DNA of 16,005 bases from Thermoplasmata archaeon M9B2D. Its GTDB lineage: Archaea; Thermoplasmatota; E2; DHVEG-1. The notes below the pieces were generated by a model. It had not been told where the DNA came from. It worked only from the letters and a program-made list of their open reading frames with translations, and ran no database searches. Every line of letters begins with the position of its first letter. Position 1 is the first letter of the stretch. The DNA is taken from NCBI GenBank assembly GCA_002900555.1, contig MUGD01000068.1, positions 1 through 16,005 of the forward strand, given 5' to 3'. Of this stretch, positions 6,454-14,155 are shown one piece after another. The position numbers and the translations under genes are program-made.

Positions 6454-7074
6454 ATGTCCATTGAGCAGATTAAGGTCGGGTATGATAACTTCAGTTATAT
6501 CGTGTATTGTACTGTGCATAGAAACGCAGCGGTTGTCGACCCTGGTTTTGACGCAGCAAGAATCCTTCAGTTTCTTGAATCGAAAAAATTGGTGTTGGAG
6601 TATATCATCCTTACCCATCACCATAGTGACCATACCGCTGAGACAAAGCGCCTTAAAACACTGTTTTCTTCATCGAAAGTTGTCGCTTCCAAGGAAGACG
6701 GGGAAAAATTACCGATAAAACCCGATGTTGTTGTAAACGATGACCGTCAAGTACAGCTTGGAACAGTCCATCTTGATTTCCTTCTGACTCCCGGTCATAC
6801 GAAAGGCGGTATCTGCATTCTAGTGGATAAAAAAGCGTTGTTGACGGGTGATACTCTCTTTATCGGTGATTGTGGGAGAACGGATTTGCCGGGGGGTAGT
6901 CTTGCTGAGATGTTTACGTCTCTGCATGAAAAAATCATGGGTCTACCTGATGAGCTTATCATCTATCCAGGACATGATTACGGTGAGAAACCCTTTGATA
7001 CTCTAGGAAATCAAAAACGAACCAATAAAACGTTACGTGCAAGGAATCTTACGGAGTTCTCACTGATCCCCTGA
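6454..7074 (+). CDS. Metallo-beta-lactamase-fold hydrolase, persulfide dioxygenase/glyoxalase II-like
   Basis: This encodes 206 residues from the ATG at 6454; GGTG 7 bases before it supports this over an in-frame TTG at 6433. Metal ligands are all visible: HHHSDH (His55, His57, Asp59, His60), His115 in TPGHT, Asp133 in TGDTLF and His174 in YPGHDYG. The string GDTLFIGDCGRTDLPGG is typical of persulfide dioxygenase (ETHE1-like) and related small thiolesterase proteins. Only the core MBL domain is present, without a rhodanese domain. Possible reactions are oxidation of a low-molecular-weight persulfide to sulfite, or hydrolysis of a thioester; sequence alone cannot decide. The cytoplasm is expected. 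A weak TATA-like AATAATTACTTA lies about 40 bases upstream. The neighbour downstream is a DUF362 ferredoxin protein on the same strand, 135 bases away. Confidence 0.88.
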   Translation: MSIEQIKVGYDNFSYIVYCTVHRNAAVVDPGFDAARILQFLESKKLVLEYIILTHHHSDHTAETKRLKTLFSSSKVVASKEDGEKLPIKPDVVVNDDRQVQLGTVHLDFLLTPGHTKGGICILVDKKALLTGDTLFIGDCGRTDLPGGSLAEMFTSLHEKIMGLPDELIIYPGHDYGEKPFDTLGNQKRTNKTLRARNLTEFSLIP

Positions 7075-7148
7075 GATATTATGCGTTACGATATCATGGG
7101 ACATCACTTTGATATCACAACCTTCATGCACATCAGTACGGTCATGGA

Positions 7149-7163
7149 TACAAATATGTAATA
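7149..7163 (+). promoter_or_regulatory. TATA-like element before the DUF362 gene
   Basis: The AT-rich string TACAAATATGTAATA lies about 50-60 bases before the ATG at 7210 and would give a leader of roughly 25-30 bases that includes the ribosome binding site AGGTGAT at 7195-7201. The spacer upstream also repeats GATATCA twice (near 7090 and 7111). Confidence 0.35.
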
Positions 7164-7209
7164 CCTCCTGCATTCTAATGCCTCTTCGTATCGCAGGTGA
7201 TTTGAAGCA

Positions 7210-8301
7210 ATGAATTCAGATAAACACACAAACATTTCTCAGGTAAGCATACAAAGAAGCACCTACGACAATATCGATTTACAATCGCTTATACATCCTC
7301 TTGGTGGCATGAAACACTACATTTCGAAAGGGGATCATGTCCTTTTAAAAACCAATCTCCTCATCCCAAGTGACCCGAAAAAAGCAGTGGTGACCCATCC
7401 TGCAGTCATACAAGCGATTGCCCAGAGTGTTTTAGAGACGGGCGGCATTCCTTTCATCGGTGATTCCCCCTCTGGTCAATTTACGAAAAGACGACTTGAA
7501 AAAGCGTATCAGAAATCAGGATTGGTCCCCATAGCAAAGGAGCTTGGAATCACGCTAAACTACGACACAAGTATCACAAAAATCACCATCCCTCAGGGGA
7601 AGAAATTAAAAAAAACCGTGTTCTGTAATTATGCTTTGCGCGCTGATAGAATCATCGCAGTCCCAAAGATAAAGACCCATTCATACATGATTATGACCCT
7701 TGCGACCAAAATAATGTACGGTGCGATACCAGGTTTGACAAAGGCAAAGTATCATTCCCTTTTCATCAGAAGAACCGCGTTTGCAGATATGCTTCTTGAT
7801 GTACTGTCTGTCAGAAAACCAGATCTCATCATCATGGATGGCGTGGTCGGTATGCAGGGAGACGGCCCCTCAAGTGGCTCGCCTGTCGACCTTGGTTTAC
7901 TACTGGCCTCAGAAGATGCAGTCGCACTGGACCTTGCGATCCTTAACCTCCTTGGAATAGAACCGGTTCGCATACCTACACTTCGGCAAGCAAAAATCAG
8001 ACGCCTCTGGCCATCCCAAATACAGTACCCACTGTTATCTCCCGAAAACGTCCGCTATCAGGATTTCCAGTTACCTTCAAGTGCTCTTCCTCTGATGTCT
8101 ATAGCAAAGAATCGTCAATGGCCACTACCAACAGAGAAATGCACGGCCTGCGGTGACTGTGTAGAGATTTGTCCAAAGCAAGCCATCCAGATAAGACACA
8201 AACGTGCGGTCATCGATTACACAAAATGCATCGCTTGTTACTGTTGCCATGAGATCTGCCCCTACGAGGCAATAAAACTCGAAACAAGAAAACAACAGTG
8301 A
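7210..8301 (+). CDS. DUF362 protein with C-terminal 2x[4Fe-4S] ferredoxin domain
   Basis: This encodes 363 residues. The DUF362 domain (about 10-270) shows the usual landmarks: VLLKTNLL, HPAVIQA, GGIPFIGDSP, a conserved KIKTH (about residue 157) and DGVVGMQGDGP followed by GLLLAS.DAVALD. The C-terminal ferredoxin has two complete Cx2Cx2Cx3C motifs, Cys311/314/317/321 and Cys340/343/346/350, each followed by Pro, as in proteins binding two 4Fe-4S clusters; an extra Cys345 lies in the second. AGGTGAT at 7195-7201, 8 bases before the ATG, supports the start. The biochemical role of DUF362 is not established; the ferredoxin part implies electron transfer in the cytoplasm. It follows the MBL gene on the same strand but has its own possible promoter. 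Confidence 0.9.
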   Translation: MNSDKHTNISQVSIQRSTYDNIDLQSLIHPLGGMKHYISKGDHVLLKTNLLIPSDPKKAVVTHPAVIQAIAQSVLETGGIPFIGDSPSGQFTKRRLEKAYQKSGLVPIAKELGITLNYDTSITKITIPQGKKLKKTVFCNYALRADRIIAVPKIKTHSYMIMTLATKIMYGAIPGLTKAKYHSLFIRRTAFADMLLDVLSVRKPDLIIMDGVVGMQGDGPSSGSPVDLGLLLASEDAVALDLAILNLLGIEPVRIPTLRQAKIRRLWPSQIQYPLLSPENVRYQDFQLPSSALPLMSIAKNRQWPLPTEKCTACGDCVEICPKQAIQIRHKRAVIDYTKCIACYCCHEICPYEAIKLETRKQQ

Positions 8302-8328
8302 CTTCCTTATTTTATAAGAGTAGTATCA

Positions 8329-8339
8329 GATATTTTTTT
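8329..8339 (+). terminator. T-run terminator after the DUF362 gene
   Basis: ATATTTTTTTG lies about 30 bases past the stop of the DUF362 gene, in the 39-base gap between two converging genes. No stable stem precedes it, which is usual for archaeal oligo-T termination. Confidence 0.45.
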
Positions 8340-8340
8340 G

Positions 8341-9708
8341 TTACACCTCATGGAGATTTCCCAGGGTCCTTAAAATCAATTCAGGCAGCGCAGGATGGAT
8401 ATGCATCCCATGGGAAATAAAAGCAATGTTTCCCCCTAGTGCCATCGCATTGATTACTTCCTGGATGAGGAGAGACGCATACGGACCGATAATATGAAAC
8501 CCAAGGATCTTCCCGGTATGCTTCTCGATAATGGCTTTCGCAAACCCCTCCTGCTCCATCATCGCCTCGCCTTTCGCCACATCTGAATATCGTGCGATGC
8601 CAACAAGAATCTCAGAACGTTTTTTTGCTTCCTCCTCGGTTAACCCAACAGCCGCAATCTCTGGATAGGTAAAGACCGCGTATGGAATCATTTGGTAGTC
8701 CAGTTTTGTTTTCTTCTCATGGAACGCGTTGTTCCATGCAATCATCGCCTCCTCGTTTGCCACATGTTTAAACATTGCTTTTCCAATCGCATCCCCAAAC
8801 GCCCAAATGTTCTTCTTACTGGTCTCTAGGTACTCATTGACCTTGATATATCCACGTGCATCGGTTTGAACTTTGGTATTTTCGACTTTTAGCAGGTCTG
8901 CGTTGGATTTCCTTCCTGCTGCGACGAAGATCTTCTCAGCAGAGATGGTGATCTCTTTACCCGAGGGGTTCTCATTGCCTCGTACAACACACTCATGTCC
9001 CTTCTGGTGTACCTCGAAGACCTCGGTGTTAAGAAAAATCTGCATGCGTTTGGCTAATTGTTTTTTCAAAACCTCTGATATCTCAGGCTCCGTGTTGGAC
9101 AGTAACCTGGTACCCCGCTGAAATATGGTGACATTTGTCCCAACCGCGGAGAAGAAATGAGCAAACTCCATAGCGATATATCCCCCTCCGATGATTATCA
9201 GACTTTGTGGTTTTTCTTGTAAGGAAAACACATTCTCATTGGTCAGATATGGGATAGAATCGAGGCCTTTTACCGGAGGAATAAGTGGCCGTGCACCAGA
9301 ACCAAGAAAAATTTTTTCACCTTTAATCTCCTCATCAGACACCTGCAGTGTGTACTCGTTTGTGAAATAACCGGTGTCATGATAGTAATCAAGGTTCTCT
9401 GACTGGGAAATCCCCTGTTCCATCGCTTGGTGGCTCTCTTGGATCGGGCGTTTGATACGTTTCATAATCACTTGAAAATCAATCTCCTTTATTTCCGCGG
9501 TTATCCCCAGTTTTTTCGCCTCAAGAATCTCCATGATTCTGTCAGCTGGATGGATCACCATCTTGGAAGGGATGCACCCTACGTTAAGACATGTTCCGCC
9601 CAGCGATCCTTTATCCACCCAGGCAACCTTTTTACCATGGGATAGCGCTGCATCGACAATCTCCCCGCCAGATCCACTTCCCACGACAATGACATCGTAT
9701 TTTTTCAT
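8341..9708 (-). CDS. Dihydrolipoamide dehydrogenase-like pyridine nucleotide-disulfide oxidoreductase
   Basis: This encodes 455 residues, normal family length. FAD motif GSGSGG (10-15), redox-active disulfide GGTCLNVGCIPSK (Cys40, Cys45), NAD motif GGGYIA (174-179), a second FAD contact AFGDA, and a C-terminal dimerisation domain with HPALPE, where His438 and Glu443 correspond to the catalytic His-Glu pair. These support a flavin disulfide reductase of the Lpd group. There is no terminal Cys pair and no extra N-terminal domain, so mercuric reductase is unlikely. No 2-oxoacid dehydrogenase or glycine cleavage genes are in the window, so the disulfide substrate is open. The ATG begins directly after the stop of the SOUL gene with no gap, and AAGGA lies within that gene's end, indicating an operon with coupled translation. 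Confidence 0.9.
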   Translation of the reverse strand: MKKYDVIVVGSGSGGEIVDAALSHGKKVAWVDKGSLGGTCLNVGCIPSKMVIHPADRIMEILEAKKLGITAEIKEIDFQVIMKRIKRPIQESHQAMEQGISQSENLDYYHDTGYFTNEYTLQVSDEEIKGEKIFLGSGARPLIPPVKGLDSIPYLTNENVFSLQEKPQSLIIIGGGYIAMEFAHFFSAVGTNVTIFQRGTRLLSNTEPEISEVLKKQLAKRMQIFLNTEVFEVHQKGHECVVRGNENPSGKEITISAEKIFVAAGRKSNADLLKVENTKVQTDARGYIKVNEYLETSKKNIWAFGDAIGKAMFKHVANEEAMIAWNNAFHEKKTKLDYQMIPYAVFTYPEIAAVGLTEEEAKKRSEILVGIARYSDVAKGEAMMEQEGFAKAIIEKHTGKILGFHIIGPYASLLIQEVINAMALGGNIAFISHGMHIHPALPELILRTLGNLHEV

Positions 9709-10257
9709 CTAATCCTTCTCCTTTATTTCTGTATCATTTATCTTTTTTATCTCCACAGCGACTTCATTTCTTCGTAAAAAACCAGGGGTAAATGGGCTGT
9801 TGTAGCGCATCAAGACCGGATCTGCGTTCATCTTCATTGCTTGTTCTTGTAGCATAGTTGTAAGTCTCTGTAGATATCTTTCTACTACGGCATGTGTCGT
9901 ACGGCCACCAAAACGGAGCACCGCCATTTCTTTTTCAGGTTGTATCTCGATTTTTACTGCAGGATTTGTCGGAACAGGGACCGTCTCCTTTGTATACGAT
10001 GAAGGAATAGCAAAGGCCATGTAATTGTTTTTTGTAATCACTGGTGCAGTCATTGCAATTTTTTCAGAGGTGATGACTGGTGCGGTCATTGCGATTCTGC
10101 GCCGTGTTTTGTTTTCACCACTGATATATCGAAAAAGGTGACTAAAGCCAGAATCATCAGAATTGTCCTGGACAACCGCCAGGATCACCTCAGGATATCT
10201 ACGTATTTCAAGTTGCCCTATTTTCTTTACGATGGTGTATGGTATTTCTTGTGTCAT
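9709..10257 (-). CDS. SOUL family haem-binding protein
   Basis: This encodes 182 residues from the ATG at 10257 (a GTG one codon upstream is possible). The sequence follows the SOUL/HBP family: opening IPYTIVKKIGQLEIRRYPEVILA, then GFSHLFRYISGENK, the hallmark doubled string IAMTAPVIT (about 56-75), FAIPSSYTKETVPVPTN, VAVLRF-like strand MAVLRFGG and the closing RYNSPFTPGFLRRNEVAVEI. No signal peptide or membrane helix is seen, so it should be cytoplasmic. Family members bind haem or tetrapyrrole; the physiological role in archaea is unclear. The gene lies directly in front of the flavin disulfide reductase gene and appears to head that two-gene unit. A TATA-like ATATATATGC lies 23-33 bases upstream, fitting a nearly leaderless message. 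Confidence 0.92.
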   Translation of the reverse strand: MTQEIPYTIVKKIGQLEIRRYPEVILAVVQDNSDDSGFSHLFRYISGENKTRRRIAMTAPVITSEKIAMTAPVITKNNYMAFAIPSSYTKETVPVPTNPAVKIEIQPEKEMAVLRFGGRTTHAVVERYLQRLTTMLQEQAMKMNADPVLMRYNSPFTPGFLRRNEVAVEIKKINDTEIKEKD

Positions 10258-10280
10258 CACTTGTTTTGAATACCGTTATG

Positions 10281-10290
10281 ATATATATGC
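10281..10290 (-). promoter_or_regulatory. TATA box for the SOUL-disulfide reductase unit
   Basis: On the minus strand it reads GCATATATAT. Its centre is about 28 bases before the ATG at 10257, so transcription would start at or next to the start codon. It lies in the 36-base gap after the LEA14-like gene, which therefore seems to be a separate transcript. Confidence 0.5.
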
Positions 10291-10296
10291 CTGTGG

Positions 10297-11526
10297 TTAC
10301 AATCCAATAAGACGTGGACTGATGGTTGCGTCAATTGAGACAGGGATCGCTTGATTCACCCCTGCAATCGAAAAATTCCCTTGGAGTCTAATAACAAACC
10401 AATCGGGGAACAGTTTCCCGGTCCCCGCGGTTACCAACTTTAGATACGGAAGAAGAATCTGTGTTTCAAGGTTATCCTGTTTTTCTGGTTCAAGTGTGGA
10501 GGGTTCCATGGGTTTTTGAGCGATTACTTTTTTATTTTCACCAGTCAATCCATAGACGCTACAGATGAGGTCATGGGCTTGTAAGGGGATTTTACTTGGA
10601 TTATATAGCGCTAATCCTATGGTTGTCAGAAGCCCGCGGAAACGTACCTTCGCATCAAGAGAAAGAGTAATACTTAATGACTCGTTGTGGAAGAGCAATT
10701 CTTTGATATCAGGGATGAGGAGATGAGCGGTCGCTGACAGAGGAATGGATTTATCGATGCCCATGAGATGAACCCCTGCGTTTCCTGCGACGATAAGGTT
10801 CAATGTCTCAGCGTTTAATGCTTCGTACAAGAGAGCACCGTTAAGAGAGAAATCTGTTGTACTATTTGCAATGATTGTTCCCTGTATCGCTGAAAAGTCC
10901 CCGACAAGATCTCCCTTTTCTGTTTCAACGCGAGCTGTAAAATTCTCCAGGGACATTTCAAAAAGATTTGGGTTATTTACCTGTATACTCCCTTTGAACA
11001 GTACGCCATTTTCGGTTATTTCAGTGACTTCTGCCATAATGCTGAGTGTTGGTGTTGAAATGTTCCTAAAGAGGTCCTGGAATGAGGCAGTGATATTGAT
11101 GTGGAACGGGATGGTTTTCTCAAAAATACCCGCGAAGTTTAACCCGAATATCCCCTGAATAGAGCTATAGATCTTCGAGGAGATATCCCCGGAAAACGCA
11201 AGGGTTTCATTGGTTGCAAAGACTCTCTGCTGTCTGGCCGGGATTGAACCTCCGACGAAACGTACGTCCAAGATTATGTCTCCATCAGGTGTTTTTCCTA
11301 TGATATTGAGGTTTTTTATGACTAAGTCATATTGATTATTGTTTGTCATGGAGATTTTTGCTGTGAATCGTAAATCATCGGTAGTTATCTGTGAGAGGTT
11401 GAACTCCACATCAATTTCAGGTTCTCTGATATCCTGGACAAAAAAGACAAACACACCTCCAATGACTGCATTTATTAAAATAAGGATACCAAGCAGAAGA
11501 ACACCCAGGGAGATTTTTCTTTCCAT
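10297..11526 (-). CDS. Membrane-anchored protein with LEA14/WHy-type repeats
   Basis: This encodes 409 residues from the ATG at 11526; an ATG two codons earlier is possible, but the AGGA at about 7 bases fits the later one. A single N-terminal transmembrane helix (about residues 6-30) is followed by three similar beta-rich units of about 110-120 residues. Each has the LEA14/WHy pattern: a strand with F.....NN or NPN/NPS (ISMTNNNQYDL, IQVNNPNLFEM, LALYNPSKIPL), then a second strand ...F.A.., a 'G.I.A' turn and a closing I....G...... strand. The WHy domain is known from desiccation- and stress-related proteins and from archaeal surface proteins. Most of the chain should lie outside the membrane. 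A TATA-like CTTTAAAAGG lies about 25-35 bases upstream. The role is unknown; stress or envelope binding is an inference. Confidence 0.75.
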   Translation of the reverse strand: MERKISLGVLLLGILILINAVIGGVFVFFVQDIREPEIDVEFNLSQITTDDLRFTAKISMTNNNQYDLVIKNLNIIGKTPDGDIILDVRFVGGSIPARQQRVFATNETLAFSGDISSKIYSSIQGIFGLNFAGIFEKTIPFHINITASFQDLFRNISTPTLSIMAEVTEITENGVLFKGSIQVNNPNLFEMSLENFTARVETEKGDLVGDFSAIQGTIIANSTTDFSLNGALLYEALNAETLNLIVAGNAGVHLMGIDKSIPLSATAHLLIPDIKELLFHNESLSITLSLDAKVRFRGLLTTIGLALYNPSKIPLQAHDLICSVYGLTGENKKVIAQKPMEPSTLEPEKQDNLETQILLPYLKLVTAGTGKLFPDWFVIRLQGNFSIAGVNQAIPVSIDATISPRLIGL

Positions 11527-11627
11527 ACACATTCCTGAAGTACAAAACCTTTTAAAGTAGTATAAAATATATTATAGAGGTTCATATATAATATTTATGA
11601 TGCTTGATTTTTCTTCTCAAGAGCCAA

Positions 11628-11638
11628 AAGTATATAAC
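11628..11638 (+). promoter_or_regulatory. TATA box for the CrtZ-like gene
   Basis: AGTATATAACG lies about 35-45 bases before the GTG start at 11672 and predicts a short leader of around 12 bases. GAGGT (11660-11664), 7 bases before the GTG, would then sit at the very 5' end of the message. Confidence 0.5.
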
Positions 11639-11671
11639 GGAGTGTGAATTTTAACTGCTGAGGTTTTCTCC

Positions 11672-12151
11672 GTGCTTGATACGACACTTCTCATTGTCTA
11701 TCTTTTTGTTATGCTACTGACGTTTCTGTTCATGGAAGGAGTCGCGTGGTTCCTTCACAAATATGTCATGCATGGGTTTGGATGGTTCCTCCATGAGGAT
11801 CATCATCGGTATACAAAGAAACGTTTTGAAAAAAACGATGTCTTTGGTTTATTCTTCGCTGGAATTTCAATTATCCTCATTTTCACCGGATTTTTCGGAG
11901 GATTTGATATACGCCTCTTCCTTGGAATGGGTGTTGCTATGTACGGTGCTGGATATTTCTTGGTTCATGATGTCTTCTTCCACCGGCGTGTTAAAATAAA
12001 GTACCGACCTAAAAGTAAGTACATCAAACGCGTCTTATACGCTCACTCTGTCCATCATCAAAAGAGCAAGGGTCGTGAAGGAATCTGCTTTGGGTTTCTC
12101 TATGCAAGCAAAAAGTACGCCCTGCCTGAAGAGAATCCTGTGCCAACCTGA
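11672..12151 (+). CDS. crtZ: CrtZ-like beta-carotene hydroxylase (fatty acid hydroxylase superfamily)
   Basis: This encodes 159 residues with a GTG start supported by GAGGT 7 bases upstream. It is a small membrane protein with helices at about 5-25, 57-75 and 80-98. The full set of di-iron histidine boxes is present: HKYVMH (His29, 34), HEDHH (41, 44, 45), HDVFFH (99, 104) and HSVHH (125, 128, 129), the HX4H, HX2HH, HX4H, HX2HH arrangement of CrtZ. The strings FLHKYVMHG and HDVFFHRR are typical of that family. The expected reaction is 3-hydroxylation of beta-ionone rings, beta-carotene to zeaxanthin, using oxygen. A fused lycopene cyclase gene at 15256 in the same window would supply such rings, which supports the call; a hydroxylase for another lipid is the alternative. 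Confidence 0.88.
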   Translation: MLDTTLLIVYLFVMLLTFLFMEGVAWFLHKYVMHGFGWFLHEDHHRYTKKRFEKNDVFGLFFAGISIILIFTGFFGGFDIRLFLGMGVAMYGAGYFLVHDVFFHRRVKIKYRPKSKYIKRVLYAHSVHHQKSKGREGICFGFLYASKKYALPEENPVPT

Positions 12152-12152
12152 C

Positions 12153-12160
12153 TTTTTTTT
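12153..12160 (+). terminator. T-run terminator after the CrtZ-like gene
   Basis: Eight T directly follow the TGA of the hydroxylase gene, in the 21-base gap before the converging minus-strand gene. This fits archaeal oligo-T termination. Confidence 0.5.
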
Positions 12161-12172
12161 GTTGTGTATTCA

Positions 12173-12520
12173 TTAAATGGTTATCGATTTGGTGTTTTTT
12201 CCAAACAAACTACAATAGGCATTCACGGTCAACTCATCACCACTAGATGCAGTTACATTGTAGCTGTATCGGAAAAAGATAAATTTCTGTTGATCAGGAT
12301 ATAGTTCAGATGAATACAACATTCCATTTTTTTCAATGTCGACTTTATAGACATAATGGCTTTTTGGTGCTATGGAGAAATGCACAATCAATACCTGCAA
12401 GGTCTCTGACGTATAGTCAAGTTTCATATATCCTGGTCGATGGGCTGCTGCCTGCATGCTTACCATCAAAATACCGATGAGAAGCATGATTATAAATAAC
12501 ACATATCTTCTTGATTTCAT
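12173..12520 (-). CDS. Small secreted protein with a superoxide-reductase-like fold
   Basis: This encodes 115 residues. A signal peptide (about 1-26) ends in QAAA, leaving His27 near the mature N-terminus. The mature part can be laid along the desulfoferrodoxin/superoxide reductase domain: AHRP like KHVP, VHFSIAPKSHYVYKVDI like PHP...EHHI.YIEL, and AYCSLFG like SYCNIHG. The iron ligands would be His27, His47, His55 and Cys103, but the last histidine (two residues after the Cys plus one) is Phe106, and the spacing between the two middle histidines is two longer than in known enzymes. It may therefore bind metal differently or only keep the fold. It starts 12 bases after the PQQ-type dehydrogenase gene, on the same strand, so the two are probably co-transcribed and both exported. 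Confidence 0.6.
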   Translation of the reverse strand: MKSRRYVLFIIMLLIGILMVSMQAAAHRPGYMKLDYTSETLQVLIVHFSIAPKSHYVYKVDIEKNGMLYSSELYPDQQKFIFFRYSYNVTASSGDELTVNAYCSLFGKNTKSITI

Positions 12521-12532
12521 AGTCTCACAATC

Positions 12533-14155
12533 CTATTCAACAACTGTCAGATGCCATATCTCACCGGATCGAATGATTGACCCGATGAAACGGGTCGTTA
12601 CCACGTAGATTTCCCCGGTTTCGTCTTCACCAAATCCAAAGATAAAGCGTTTTAATGGTTTCTCAGTGTGTAACAAAAACTCAAATCGTTCCCATACACC
12701 AGGCTCTATCTCCGAAAGGTAGTATAGTTTCCCGTCAGGTCTAACAAATCCTGTGCTCCAATCACCGAACACGTACATACCGAGAAGAGATGACGACTGG
12801 TTTCCACGATACACGTACCCCCCGATGATTGATCTGCCTACGTTATGGCTGTATTCGTGGATTGGTGGTTTCAACGATTCAACGCTGATGTTCAGATACT
12901 CGGCTAGATTAAGATCATATGGATATGTCCCTTCAAGGATCCGCCATCCATAGTTCCCCCCGTTTTCCACAATATCGATTTCCTCCCATTCATCCTGTCC
13001 AACATCAGCCACATACAACGCTCCAGTGAGCTTGTCAAATGAGAACCGATAGGGGTTGCGGAAACCATATGCATAGATTTCATCACGTCCTTCACCACCT
13101 ACAAACGGGTTGTCCTCCGGGATAGCGTATGGTGTAGCTGAATCAACATCGATTCGAAGGATTGATCCAAGGAGCGTACTGATATTTTGTCCATTGCCCA
13201 TGTCTCCGTGCTGATCACCAGCACCACCACCGTCTCCTACACCGATATACAGATATCCATCCGGACCAAAGGCAAGCTGACCACCATTGTGGTTTGACTC
13301 TGGTTGATCAATACGAAGGATGATTTTTTCTGATGAGGAATCAGCGATGTTAGGGTCTTCAAAGGAAACCGTGTACTCTGCAATGATACTTTCATGGTCT
13401 ACCCCTTCTGCGGTTTTTGGTCCACTATAATAGACGAAGAACCGACCATTGGTCTTATATTCTGGATGAAACGCAAGACCAAGCAACCCCCGTTCATCAT
13501 AGATGGGATTGACCTTTACCATTTTAGCGGTGAGGTCGAGAAACGGTATTTTAAGTAGTTTTCCATTATCGATGATATAGATTTTTCCAGGTTGGTCTGC
13601 AACAAAGAGGCGATTTGATTCATCACCAGCAGCAGTAAGCAGCGTGGGTGCCTTCAATCCTGATGCAACCCGAGTGAGTGTTGCAGTAAGTGCGTTACTA
13701 TCGCCTGGGATAAGGCAGACAAACACACCACAGAGACGAGCACCAGATGTTTTTATATCCTCGTCACCATCTGAGGCATTGACCGTGACAGATACTTCTG
13801 TTTTGCCAAAACCAAACACGAGTGGGACCGTTATGGTCTGGGTTCTTCCCGGTCGTAACAGAGAAATTGTCCCTTCCGCGTTTTTTCCAAGTAATACGAG
13901 ACCGCCATCAAGGCTGATTTGCCATGTTATTTCGGTAAGATTCACGATACCTTGATTACGGATGATTGCATCGATTCCAAAACCACCTGTGATGACCTCC
14001 ACCTGGATAGCCGAAGTCAGTAAACCGTTTGTGTCTTCCCCTGGAACTGTGTTTATACCACTTACGCAAACACTTGAGATGAAAAGTACTATACAGCATA
14101 TCATCACATTATTTTTTCTTCGAATAATATAACCTCCTTCTTTAGTTATTTTCAT
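12533..14155 (-). CDS. Extracellular PQQ-dependent sugar dehydrogenase-like protein with N-terminal Ig-like domain
   Basis: This encodes 540 residues. A signal/anchor helix is at about 18-33; an Ig-like beta domain covers about 46-145 (IIRNQG...LTEITWQISLDGG, then TVPLVFGFG). Residues 155-538 form a six-bladed propeller of the soluble glucose/aldose sugar dehydrogenase family: GLLGLAFHPEY, SNHNGGQLAFGPDG with catalytic His289, GVGDGG, YGFRNPYRFSFD with Arg366 and ADVGQDEWEEI. The reaction in the family is oxidation of aldoses with PQQ; HHIP-like relatives without activity also exist. It acts outside the membrane. No PQQ synthesis genes are in the window, so the cofactor may come from elsewhere or be absent. 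The first ATG is used here, but a strong ribosome binding site lies downstream of it, so the start could be internal. Confidence 0.87.
   Translation of the reverse strand: MKITKEGGYIIRRKNNVMICCIVLFISSVCVSGINTVPGEDTNGLLTSAIQVEVITGGFGIDAIIRNQGIVNLTEITWQISLDGGLVLLGKNAEGTISLLRPGRTQTITVPLVFGFGKTEVSVTVNASDGDEDIKTSGARLCGVFVCLIPGDSNALTATLTRVASGLKAPTLLTAAGDESNRLFVADQPGKIYIIDNGKLLKIPFLDLTAKMVKVNPIYDERGLLGLAFHPEYKTNGRFFVYYSGPKTAEGVDHESIIAEYTVSFEDPNIADSSSEKIILRIDQPESNHNGGQLAFGPDGYLYIGVGDGGGAGDQHGDMGNGQNISTLLGSILRIDVDSATPYAIPEDNPFVGGEGRDEIYAYGFRNPYRFSFDKLTGALYVADVGQDEWEEIDIVENGGNYGWRILEGTYPYDLNLAEYLNISVESLKPPIHEYSHNVGRSIIGGYVYRGNQSSSLLGMYVFGDWSTGFVRPDGKLYYLSEIEPGVWERFEFLLHTEKPLKRFIFGFGEDETGEIYVVTTRFIGSIIRSGEIWHLTVVE
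14132..14137 (-). promoter_or_regulatory. GGAGGT ribosome binding site misplaced inside the PQQ-type gene start
   Basis: GGAGGT lies 18-23 bases downstream of the annotated ATG (14155). The next in-frame ATG is at 14104, 27 bases further, and a GTG is at 14107; no ATG, GTG or TTG stands at normal distance in frame. Two TATA-like elements upstream (14191-14200 and 14169-14178) predict starts of transcription before or just inside the first ATG, so the true start is uncertain. Confidence 0.4.

Noticed and set aside
8341..9708. Mercuric reductase
   Set aside because: There is no N-terminal metal-binding domain and no C-terminal cysteine pair; the HPALPE end fits dihydrolipoamide dehydrogenase-like enzymes.
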